DNA of 5,266 bases from Acidobacteriaceae bacterium. Its GTDB lineage: Bacteria > Acidobacteriota > Terriglobia > Terriglobales > SbA1. The number at the start of each line of letters is the position of its first letter. Position 1 is the first letter of the stretch. Of this stretch, positions 1 through 5,266 are shown one piece after another. Below the pieces are notes generated by a model. It was not told the origin of the DNA. It was given only the letters and a program-made list of their open reading frames with translations, and did no database searches. A program made the position numbers and the translations under genes. The stretch lies in contig PLEA01000405.1 in assembly GCA_003136335.1 (NCBI GenBank), forward strand, positions 4,121 to 9,386. The letters run 5' to 3'.

Positions 1-167
1 GTGACCTTGTGCTCGTCTTCGTAGACGTCGACGGCGGGGGCAAAGCTCGATGTGGTCAAGGACTCGTCGCGGCCTTCTCCTGAGTAAGACTCGCGGAACA
101 GGCGATTCATGCGGTCCTGCAGGGTAGAAAACTCACGGAACGGCTCCCAACGGGTTAATACGGTCAT
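1..167 (-). CDS. Hsp20/alpha-crystallin family small heat shock protein (N-terminal part, cut by window edge)
   Basis: Fifty-five codons are visible, starting at ATG 167-165 and running off the left edge. The protein begins MTVLTRWEPFREFSTLQDRM and continues with NRLFRES. This N-terminal pattern (aromatic/proline stretch, then LQ-x-x-M/I-N-R-L-F) is typical of bacterial Hsp20 proteins, ATP-independent cytoplasmic holdases that bind unfolding proteins and pass them to DnaK/ClpB. At about residues 42-55 FAPAVDVYEDEHKV matches the beginning of the alpha-crystallin domain. The rest of that domain and the C-terminal I-x-I/V tail lie outside the window. The start is well supported: GGAGGA (175-180) lies seven bases upstream. 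The gene has its own promoter and a structured leader of roughly 100 bases. The family call is firm; the exact member cannot be decided. Confidence 0.93.
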   Translation of the reverse strand, partial: MTVLTRWEPFREFSTLQDRMNRLFRESYSGEGRDESLTTSSFAPAVDVYEDEHKV

Positions 168-169
168 GG

Positions 170-201
170 CTAAATCCTCCTTCAGAGATAGGTGATTCTA
201 G
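170..201 (-). promoter_or_regulatory. Candidate RNA thermometer: SD-sequestering hairpin in the Hsp20 leader
   Basis: In the minus-strand transcript, positions 201-190 can pair with 181-170 around an eight-base loop (189-182). The pairs are 201-170, 200-171, 199-172, 198-173 (G-U), 197-174, 195-176 (U-G), 194-177, 192-179, 191-180 and 190-181. Symmetric A-A mismatches fall at 196/175 and 193/178. The full Shine-Dalgarno sequence AGGAGGA (181-175) is inside the stem, which ends two bases before the AUG. A weak, mismatched stem hiding the ribosome site is the established design of ROSE and fourU thermometers, which commonly control Hsp20 genes. The pairing is seen in the sequence; temperature control is inferred. 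I do not recognise an exact match to a named thermometer class. Confidence 0.5.
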
Positions 202-216
202 AATTCTTGATTTTGA

Positions 217-250
217 GACCGCCCTCGAGTAACTGCTCAAGGCTGCGGTC
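217..250 (-). promoter_or_regulatory. Upstream hairpin of the Hsp20 5' leader
   Basis: The arms GACCGC (250-245 in RNA sense) and GCGGUC (222-217) pair perfectly. Inside them CCUUGAG (242-236) pairs with CUCGAGG (229-223), including one U-G pair, around a six-base loop. A two-base bulge (244-243) separates the two stem parts on the 5' side. Thirteen pairs make this a strong, stable hairpin. It lies between the predicted transcription start and the SD-masking hairpin, so the leader has the two-hairpin order seen in ROSE-type thermometers, where the upstream hairpin is stable and the last one melts. It is followed by an A-rich run, not a U-tract, in the Hsp20 transcript, so it does not look like a terminator. 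Confidence 0.55.
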
Positions 251-281
251 ACTACTCTAGATATAGCATTAGCATGAATGG

Positions 282-310
282 ATCATAAAACATGAGTATG
301 TTACTGTCAA
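282..310 (-). promoter_or_regulatory. Sigma-70-type promoter for the Hsp20 gene
   Basis: On the minus strand a perfect -35 box TTGACA (310-305) is followed by a 17-base spacer and TATGAT (287-282), one base away from the consensus -10. The DNA just upstream of the -35 box (about 311-322) is almost pure A/T, like an UP element. Transcription would start near position 275, giving a 5' leader of about 108 bases. No CIRCE repeat or sigma-32 pattern was seen, so heat control, if present, would most simply act on the leader RNA. Confidence 0.7.
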
Positions 311-329
311 TATAATATTTAACCTGTTT

Positions 330-1532
330 TCAATAGGTTACGCACGCGATGACGCACTTCAGGTACGCAGTTTCGGGGATATTCAGGAGTACCGGATGGT
401 CTTTCGCCTGTCCGCGGATTTCGATCAGGCGGAGAGTCTGGTGAGCATCGAGGGCGGCGTCGGCGAGCATTTCCAGGAAATTGGACTGGCTTACGTGGTA
501 GGAGCAGGAGCAGGTGACGAGGATGCCGCCCGGGCGAAGCATCTTCAGGGCGCGGAGATTGAGTTCCTTGTAGGCGCGGAGAGCGGCGTCGAGATCGCGC
601 TTGGACTTGGCGAAGGCGGGCGGGTCGAGAACGATGGTGTCGTATCGACGATCGGAGGACGAGTAGTCCTTGAGCAGATCGAAGGCGTTGGCCTCGATCC
701 ATTCGATTTCCGGTTGGTTCAGCTCGCGATGATTGAGCGCGGCATTCTGGTCGGCGACTTCAAGCGCGGGACGCGAACTGTCGACGCCGGTGACGTGCGA
801 GCAACGCGGGGCGAGATGAAGGGCGAAGCCTCCGTGATAGCAGAAGACGTCGAGTGCTTCTCCCTTGGCGTATTGAGCGGCGGCAGCATAGTTCTCGCGT
901 TGGTCGAGGAAGGCTCCGGTTTTCTGGCCTTCAAGTGCGTCGTAGTGGAACTTGGTGGCGTTCATGGTGAAAGTGGTGGAGGACTTGTCGCCTCGCAGGA
1001 GGCCGGAGGCACGCGGCGGAAGACTTTCGAGTTCGCGGACTCGCGGGTCGACGCGTTCGATGATGGAGGCTGGGTGCAGACGGGCGGTCAGTTCCGCCAG
1101 GATCGTCTGGCGGACGGGGTCGGCATCGATGGCCTGGGTTAGGATTTGCAGAGAAAGGATGTCGCGGTAACGGTCGACGATCAGGCCGGGGAGGAAATCG
1201 GCTTCGCTGAAAATCAAGCGGTAGGCTTCGGTGTCGCGGACCAGAGGCTCGCGGTAAGCGATGGCATCAGAGATGCGCTGGCGAAGTAGAGCGGGGAGAT
1301 CCGCGACTGGCTCGTGGGAGAGCATGCGAACAGCGATTTGCGAGGAACTGGAATAGAGGGCGGTGCCGAGCGGCTTGCCGCGATGGTCGGAGACGCGGAC
1401 CAGGGAGCCGGGAAGAACGGAGTCGGAAGAAACGATGTCGGAGCGGTAGACCCAGACGTGGCCGGTTTTCAGGCGAGCGGTGCCTCGGGGGGAAATCTTG
1501 ACGGTGGGAAGAGTTGATGGGACTTTGGGCAT
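330..1532 (-). CDS. rlmI: RlmI-like 23S rRNA (cytosine-C5) methyltransferase
   Basis: The gene encodes 400 residues, the usual size for the RlmI/YccW family, which uses S-adenosylmethionine to make 5-methylcytosine in 23S rRNA (C1962 in E. coli). Residues about 9-80 form the N-terminal PUA-type RNA-binding domain (ISPRGTARLKTGHVWVYRSDI pattern around 13-33). The family motif GQKTGAFLDQREN is at 202-214. SAM-binding motif I, DVFCYHGGFALHLA, starts at 228, with the acidic residue after strand 2 at D251. Motif IV is LDPPAFAKSK at 302-311, and TCSCSYH at 340-346 carries the cysteines, one of which is the likely nucleophile. The stop is TGA at 332-330. No Shine-Dalgarno sequence precedes the ATG, but a -10-like TAAAAT lies six bases upstream, so a leaderless message is possible. 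The family is clear; exact target position is taken from E. coli. Confidence 0.9.
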   Translation of the reverse strand: MPKVPSTLPTVKISPRGTARLKTGHVWVYRSDIVSSDSVLPGSLVRVSDHRGKPLGTALYSSSSQIAVRMLSHEPVADLPALLRQRISDAIAYREPLVRDTEAYRLIFSEADFLPGLIVDRYRDILSLQILTQAIDADPVRQTILAELTARLHPASIIERVDPRVRELESLPPRASGLLRGDKSSTTFTMNATKFHYDALEGQKTGAFLDQRENYAAAAQYAKGEALDVFCYHGGFALHLAPRCSHVTGVDSSRPALEVADQNAALNHRELNQPEIEWIEANAFDLLKDYSSSDRRYDTIVLDPPAFAKSKRDLDAALRAYKELNLRALKMLRPGGILVTCSCSYHVSQSNFLEMLADAALDAHQTLRLIEIRGQAKDHPVLLNIPETAYLKCVIACVTY

Positions 1533-1538
1533 GAAGCC

Positions 1539-1544
1539 ATTTTA
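1539..1544 (-). promoter_or_regulatory. Possible -10 box for a leaderless rlmI transcript
   Basis: TAAAAT (minus strand, 1544-1539) matches five of six bases of the -10 consensus. Six bases separate it from the rlmI ATG, which would put the transcription start at or next to the A of the start codon. No good -35 box is visible at 16-18 bases upstream and no SD is present. The match could be chance in a short A/T-rich patch. Confidence 0.3.
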
Positions 1545-1575
1545 AATGCGTGGGATCATTGACGCTTTCGGCAGG

Positions 1576-1613
1576 GTCGAGCTGCGCTCGACGACCGGGT
1601 CAGCGACCCGGTC
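1576..1613. repeat. Tandem pair of perfect tight hairpins (REP-like intergenic element)
   Basis: Two inverted repeats abut without a spacer. The first is GTCGAGC (1576-1582), loop TGC, GCTCGAC (1586-1592). The second is GACCGGGTC (1593-1601), loop AGC, GACCCGGTC (1605-1613). Both stems are perfect (7 and 9 pairs) with three-base loops. They lie between the rlmI start and the end of the next minus-strand gene. The paired-hairpin form recalls bacterial REP/BIME elements; whether this unit recurs in the genome cannot be seen here. A role in transcript processing or attenuation ahead of rlmI is also possible. Confidence 0.6.
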
Positions 1614-1642
1614 CCACACAAACAAAAGTCACACCAACAAAC

Positions 1643-1677
1643 CTCACAAACAAAACCGGACAGCCGAGGCGGCTGTC
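1643..1677 (-). terminator. Hairpin with T-rich tail after the zinc-ribbon gene, probable terminator
   Basis: A perfect eight-pair stem, GACAGCCG (1659-1666) with CGGCTGTC (1670-1677) and loop AGG, lies 14 bases beyond the stop codon of the zinc-ribbon gene. Read on the minus strand, the stem is followed by CGGTTTTGTTTG, an imperfect T-tract. Position and form fit an intrinsic terminator. The stem could equally be another copy of a dispersed hairpin repeat, like its two neighbours at 1576-1613. The stretch between them (1614-1657) is almost free of G on the plus strand. Confidence 0.5.
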
Positions 1678-1691
1678 GCTACGGCAGTTGG

Positions 1692-2810
1692 TTAGCTGGC
1701 GGCTTGTTCGGCGGGGACTTGGGGCTTGGCGTGAGAGCGGGTGGCGGCTTCGTGACGGGCCAGGTCCAGATCGGATCGCAGGGAGTCTAGGGCAACCATG
1801 GGGAGTTCGGAGCCGAAGGCGTCGAGTTCGTTTTCCGTCCAGCCGCCGTTCAGGCGCATGGCGTCGGTGATGTCTTCGGGAAAGGCCTGGCGGAAATCGC
1901 CTTCGCGGATAAAAATGTCGCCGATGAGGCGTCCAGTGTGAACGTCATAGACGCGGCGGCTGGACTGGCCGTGGGCATTGGTCAGACATAAGAATACTTC
2001 GCCAATTCCGCCGAACTCCGATCGGTAGTACCACGCTTGGGACGCGTCGATTTTGGGATGGTGGCGTTTGGGGCGGGTGGTCGAGGGCTTCTGATCGGCG
2101 AGTTCGTCGGCGGGATTGAAATAAAGGATGCGCTGGCAGGAGTCGCAGACGATGGTCTGCTGGCCAGAGCGAACTTCGTTATAGGTCTGAGGCCGGAGCT
2201 TGACGCGGCAGGCCATACACTGCTGATCCCGAACTTCAGAGATGCCGCTGCCGCGAAATTTGGACACGCGCTCGTAATGGCGGAGCAGATCGTCGGTGAT
2301 GCCGGTGCGAATCTGATCGCGCTTGGCGCGCCACTCGGCGAGGAGCTTTTCGTCCTCGGCGGTTCGCTGGCGGGCTTCGTCTTTTTCTTTTTCGATTTCG
2401 GCGGTTTCGGCTTTTAGCTCGCCTTGGGCCGCCTTGACTTCCTTGTCGCGCGCGTCGGCGTTCACCATCAGCTCGAGAATCTTGTCTTCGTTGGCGGCAA
2501 TTTCTTTTTCAGCGAACTGGATCTCGTGGAGCAGAGCCTTGTACTGGTCGTTGGTCTTGACGTCGAGCGACTGGTCGCGGTATTTGGAAATCTTGGCGCG
2601 CAGGTCGGAGATGGCGGTTTCGTACTTGCGGCGGGCGGCTTCGTCGGCCTTGACGGCGATTTGAGCCTTTTCCAGCTGCGCTTTCGTGCCTGCGAGTTTC
2701 TGCTCGATGACGGCGACGCGCTTGGGAAATTCGGCGACCTCGTCCTGCAGGCGGCGGATTTCCTTGTCGGTGTCTTGCAGGCGCAGCAGGTTTTCTATGT
2801 CGGGAAGCAT
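1692..2810 (-). CDS. Coiled-coil C4 zinc-ribbon protein (DUF164/zf-RING_7 type) with extra C-terminal region
   Basis: Starting at ATG 2810-2808 the protein has 372 residues. Residues about 3-185 are a long charged coiled coil (MLPDIENLLRLQDTDKEI at the start, then heptads rich in K, E and A). A four-cysteine zinc ribbon follows: CMAC at 198-201 and CDSC at 222-225, then QRILYF. This order is that of the CT398-like/DUF164 family, conserved bacterial proteins of unsettled function with suggested nucleic-acid or export links. Family members usually end soon after the ribbon (about 240 residues); here about 140 more residues follow, with a folded-looking core (259-300, aromatic and hydrophobic) and an Ala-rich tail. 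The start is uncertain: a GTG at 2870 and an ATG at 2831 are in frame, but neither has an SD, and homologues typically begin at the PDIENL position. A -10-like TAGAAT lies at 2827-2822. Confidence 0.85.
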   Translation of the reverse strand: MLPDIENLLRLQDTDKEIRRLQDEVAEFPKRVAVIEQKLAGTKAQLEKAQIAVKADEAARRKYETAISDLRAKISKYRDQSLDVKTNDQYKALLHEIQFAEKEIAANEDKILELMVNADARDKEVKAAQGELKAETAEIEKEKDEARQRTAEDEKLLAEWRAKRDQIRTGITDDLLRHYERVSKFRGSGISEVRDQQCMACRVKLRPQTYNEVRSGQQTIVCDSCQRILYFNPADELADQKPSTTRPKRHHPKIDASQAWYYRSEFGGIGEVFLCLTNAHGQSSRRVYDVHTGRLIGDIFIREGDFRQAFPEDITDAMRLNGGWTENELDAFGSELPMVALDSLRSDLDLARHEAATRSHAKPQVPAEQAAS

Positions 2811-2831
2811 TGAATGTATTGATTCTAGCAT

Positions 2832-2839
2832 GGGGGGGG
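2832..2839. repeat. Homopolymer of eight G (eight C on the minus strand)
   Basis: An eight-base G run sits between the GTG (2870) and ATG (2831) start candidates of the zinc-ribbon gene. Such runs are prone to length errors in sequencing and to slippage in cells. If translation began at the GTG, a change of one base here would break the frame; with the ATG at 2810 it lies upstream of the gene and would only change promoter spacing. Confidence 0.8.
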
Positions 2840-2930
2840 CCGCGATTTGCGGGCTGGGAAGAGCTTCCACAGAGGAAACCGGGGAACATCATCATGCCGA
2901 CGCGCAGAGCCGTGCAGCCGAACGTTGGGC

Positions 2931-2940
2931 AGTGTACACT
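2931..2940. promoter_or_regulatory. Perfect 10-base palindrome in the divergent intergenic region, possible operator
   Basis: AGTGTACACT is its own reverse complement and lies between the zinc-ribbon gene and the peptidase gene, about 55 bases before the peptidase start. The position suits a regulator site, but one short palindrome can occur by chance, and I do not recognise it as the site of a named regulator. Confidence 0.2.
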
Positions 2941-2983
2941 CGTTCGTTCACGCGTTGGGAATCCGCTGTTATTTCTTGCCTGC

Positions 2984-2997
2984 GAGGTTGCTTCTTG
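2984..2997 (+). promoter_or_regulatory. Shine-Dalgarno site and TTG start of the S9 peptidase gene
   Basis: GAGGT (2984-2988) stands seven bases before TTG (2995-2997). Translation from this TTG gives a classic signal peptide at once (M-KR, then a hydrophobic stretch). The only upstream in-frame ATG is at 2830, inside the divergent gene's start region; using it would put about 55 polar residues in front of the signal peptide. The next ATG (3115) would remove the signal peptide. Confidence 0.65.
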
Positions 2998-5236
2998 AAA
3001 AGACAGATTTCTTTCATCTCTTGCGTTGCCGTGCTCGCACTTATCTTCGGCGTTGCTGCTTCCACGCGAGTCGGGGCACAGACTGCGCCCACCAAGCCGC
3101 TGACCATTGAAACCATGTATCAGCCGGGAGGCCTGACGGGGCGCGCGCCCGAAACAACGGAGTGGAGCCCGGACGGAACCAGGCTCACCTTTGTGCAGCG
3201 CGACGAGAGGGGCGAGAAGGGCGAGTTGTGGTATGTGGACACGAGCACGGGCGAGAAAGCGGTACTGGTCAGCGCGAGGAAGTTGGCGTCGCTGGACACC
3301 GACGTAAATAAAGTGAAGGACGAGCGGGAGAAGGAGAGGCGGACACGCTATCACGTGGCAGCGTATCTGTGGGCGCCAGATTCGAAGCACTTGATCTTCG
3401 ATTCGCAGGGGCAGCTCTGGCTCTACGACTTGGGATCTGCGACGGCGGTGCAGTTTACTTCCGCGTCCGATCCCTGCGGAGATCCGAAGTTCTCGCCCGA
3501 CGGCGGGCATGTGGCTTACGTGCGCAAGCACAATTTGTACGTTCGTCCGGTGAGCGGGAAGGATGAAAAGCAGTTGACGAAGGACACCGGCGACAACCTG
3601 TTCAACGGCGATATTGACTGGGTCTATGCGGAAGAGTTGGCGGTGCGGAGCAACTATTTCTGGTCGCCCAACAGCAAAGAAATTGTGTTTCTGCACATGG
3701 ATGAAACCAAGGTGCCGATCTATCCCATTACCGACTGGCTGCCAACGCATCCCAATGTGGAGAACGAGAAGTATCCGAAGGTGGGCGATCCGAATCCGGT
3801 GGTGAAGCTGGGCGTGGTGGAGGCGGATAAGAGCAAGGTGCGCTGGATTTCGCTGACCAGCGATCCGGAGTCGTACATCCCGCGGTTTGGGTGGGTGCGC
3901 GACGGAGTGATTTGGGCGGAAGTGCTGAACCGGACCGAGGACACGATGGACCTGTATTTCATGGACGCGAAATCAGGGAAGTCGCGGATCGTGTTGACCG
4001 AAACTACGCCGAGGGCGTGGATCGACTTCGAGAATGTGGAGGTGCGATTCCTGAAGGCTAACGGGCAGTTTCTGTGGCCGAGCTGGCGCGACGGAAACAT
4101 GCATCTTTATCTGTACAGCTTTGACAAGCAGAACCCGATGGGAGCGGAAGCCAAGCTGGAACGACAGTTGACGAAGGGCGACTACGAGGTGCTGGGAATC
4201 GAGGGCGTGGACGAGGCCGCCGGAACGGTATTTTTCTCGGCGAATAAGGATGATCCGCGGCAGACGCACATTTTTTCGGTGCAGTTGGATGGCTCGGGGT
4301 TCAAGGCGCTGACCTCGGAAGAGGGAATGCATTCCGGAAATTTTAGCGACGATGGGAAGCACTATACCCATACGTATTTTGGTCCGCAGACGGCAACGAC
4401 GATTTCGCTTTGCGCCGTAGGAGGAACTTGCAATCCGGTATGGAAAGCACGAAACGCGATTGCGGAATATGGGTTGCGGTCGCCGAAGTATCTGGAGTTC
4501 AAGGCGGAGGATGGGACGACGCTTTATGCGAGGTTGTTGCTTCCGCCGAATGCAACGGCCGGCGGCAAGATTCCTCTGATCGTCCACATCTATGGAGGTC
4601 CGGCGTCGCAGATGGTGAGGAAGGGAGCGCCTGATCCGTTCGACGAAATTCTGGCGAGAAAAGGCTTTGCCATCTTTGCGGTGGATAATCGCGGGACGCC
4701 GGGACGCGATCGCAAGTTTCAAACGGCGATCCGGCATGAGTTTGGCGCGATTGAGTTGAAGGATCAGCTGACCGCGCTGGATCAGTTGTTGGCGCAGTAT
4801 CCGCAGCTGGATAAAGATCGAGTGGCGATTTGGGGATGGTCGAATGGCGGATCGATGACGCTTTATGCGATGACGCACTCGGAGCGGTTTCGTGCGGGAG
4901 TTGCGGTGGCGCCCGTCCCCGATCAGGTCAACTACGACACCATCTACACCGAGCGCTACATGGGCACGCCGGCTCGATGTCGGCGGCCCGGGCGAACGCG
5001 ACGACCGCGCATCGTAGCGTCGCATTTGCGCTCGCGGCTGCTCATCATGCAAGGCAGCGCCGACGACAACGTCCACGTCATGAACTCGATCGCGCTGCTG
5101 CAGGCGTTCATCAAGCCGCGGCAAGCAGGTCGACTATTTCCTGTTCCCCGACGCCCGCCACGGCCCGACCGGCATCCCGGCCCGTCGCTACCTCGACCAA
5201 AAAATGCTCGACTGGTGGGAACGCACCCTCCGCTGA
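2995..5236 (+). CDS. Exported S9B family dipeptidyl-peptidase-IV-like serine peptidase, frame disrupted near its 3' end
   Basis: Read through the frame changes the product is about 747 residues, normal for bacterial DPP-IV-like enzymes that remove dipeptides, mostly X-Pro, outside the cytoplasm. Residues 1-28 are a signal peptide (KR at 2-3, hydrophobic core 5-22, likely cleavage after VGA at 28). Residues about 40-490 form the beta-propeller with WSPDG-type blades. DWVYAEEL at 208-215 holds the double glutamate (213-214) that binds the substrate N-terminus in DPP-IV. The alpha/beta-hydrolase domain starts near 503. The nucleophile is Ser616 in GWSNGG, where most relatives have GWSYGG. ADDNVH (codons from 5059) carries the acid residue, and RHGP the histidine (5159-5161). 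From 3115 to 4968 the frame is clean. The conserved protein then seems to shift frame near 4971, near 5006 and near 5120, so Ser and His are in different frames. The unshifted frame has no stop before the window end. Errors or decay are both possible. Confidence 0.85.
4912..5236 (+). other. Segment of altered codon usage with clustered frame changes in the peptidase gene
   Basis: From 4741 to 4911 only 4 of 57 codons end in C. From 4912 to 4968, in the same frame, 14 of 19 do. The later conserved stretches keep this habit: 15 of 25 codons in 5041-5115, and 24 of 37 in the shifted frame 5123-5233. The inferred single-base changes (extra base near 4971, lost base near 5006, extra base near 5120) all lie in this segment. 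Between 4972 and 5005 the shifted frame reads LDVGGPGERDD, whereas the nominal frame gives an Arg-rich run typical of off-frame GC-rich DNA. This may be an assembly or read-error zone, a strain chimera or a recombined tract. Confidence 0.65.
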
Positions 5237-5266
5237 CGGTAGTCGGCGTGCAAAACTGTTGTCACC

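Noticed and set aside
195..207. Overlapping palindromes ATTCTAGAAT and AGAATTCT, resembling a eukaryotic heat shock element next to an Hsp20 gene
   Set aside because: The TTC/GAA pattern belongs to eukaryotic HSF sites and has no known bacterial reader. It lies downstream of the predicted promoter and is better explained as part of leader structure or chance.
168..329. CIRCE (HrcA) or sigma-32 control site for the Hsp20 gene
   Set aside because: No TTAGCACTC-N9-GAGTGCTAA repeat and no sigma-32-type boxes are present; the promoter is of ordinary sigma-70 form.
320..340. Inverted repeat TAACCT...AGGTTA as terminator of rlmI
   Set aside because: The stem has only six pairs with a nine-base loop, overlaps the stop codon and lacks a U-tract, so it is too weak to call.
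396..1142. Long plus-strand open frame (248 codons) opposite rlmI
   Set aside because: It is antisense to a gene with clear RlmI motifs, has low-complexity Gly/Val/Glu-rich sequence typical of mirrored GC-rich frames, and matches no family I know.
2830..2994. Upstream in-frame ATG as start of the peptidase
   Set aside because: It has no SD, overlaps the start region of the divergent gene, and would place about 55 polar residues ahead of a normal signal peptide.
2509..3750. Minus-strand open frame of 413 codons spanning the divergent gap
   Set aside because: It runs antisense to the peptidase propeller and then out of frame through the zinc-ribbon gene; it is Arg/Pro/His-rich and has no motif. 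Both covered genes are well supported in their own frames.
3973..5124. Minus-strand open frame of 383 codons opposite the peptidase
   Set aside because: It is an Arg-rich shadow of the hydrolase domain. Its length results from high GC and rare stops.

Overview
The window (5,266 bases, GC-rich coding DNA with one AT-rich gap near the left end) looks like a piece of a soil-type Acidobacteria chromosome. This is an inference from the protein styles (an Hsp20 of the short MTVLTRWEPF type, an RlmI-like methyltransferase, a coiled-coil/zinc-ribbon protein, a secreted dipeptidyl-peptidase-IV-like enzyme) and from the hairpin-type intergenic repeats; no rRNA or other marker fixes the taxon. It is mostly ordinary chromosomal housekeeping sequence. 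I see no phage, transposon, CRISPR or defence genes.

Layout, left to right. The minus strand carries the first 55 codons of a small heat shock protein (1-167), cut by the window edge. Its leader holds a near-consensus sigma-70-type promoter and two hairpins. The hairpin nearest the gene buries the whole Shine-Dalgarno sequence in a mismatch-containing stem, so it is a candidate RNA thermometer. Upstream on the same strand is a complete rlmI-like 23S rRNA methyltransferase gene (330-1532). A 159-base gap with three tight hairpins follows, then a coiled-coil plus C4 zinc-ribbon protein (1692-2810) with an unusual extra C-terminal region. Divergent from it on the plus strand is a large exported S9-family peptidase (2995-5236) with a TTG start and a signal peptide.

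The right end needs caution. At about position 4912, inside the peptidase gene, codon usage switches abruptly to C-ending codons. Within the next 210 bases the conserved protein can be followed only by changing frame three times. The nominal frame never meets a stop before the window ends, whereas the homology-like frame ends at a TGA at 5234-5236. This may be poor assembly near a contig end, a strain chimera, a recombination tract or a decaying gene; the sequence alone cannot separate these.

The genes do not form an obvious pathway. Three minus-strand genes run in one direction but are separated by gaps of 150 bases or more, each with its own probable promoter signals, and the peptidase is transcribed away from them.
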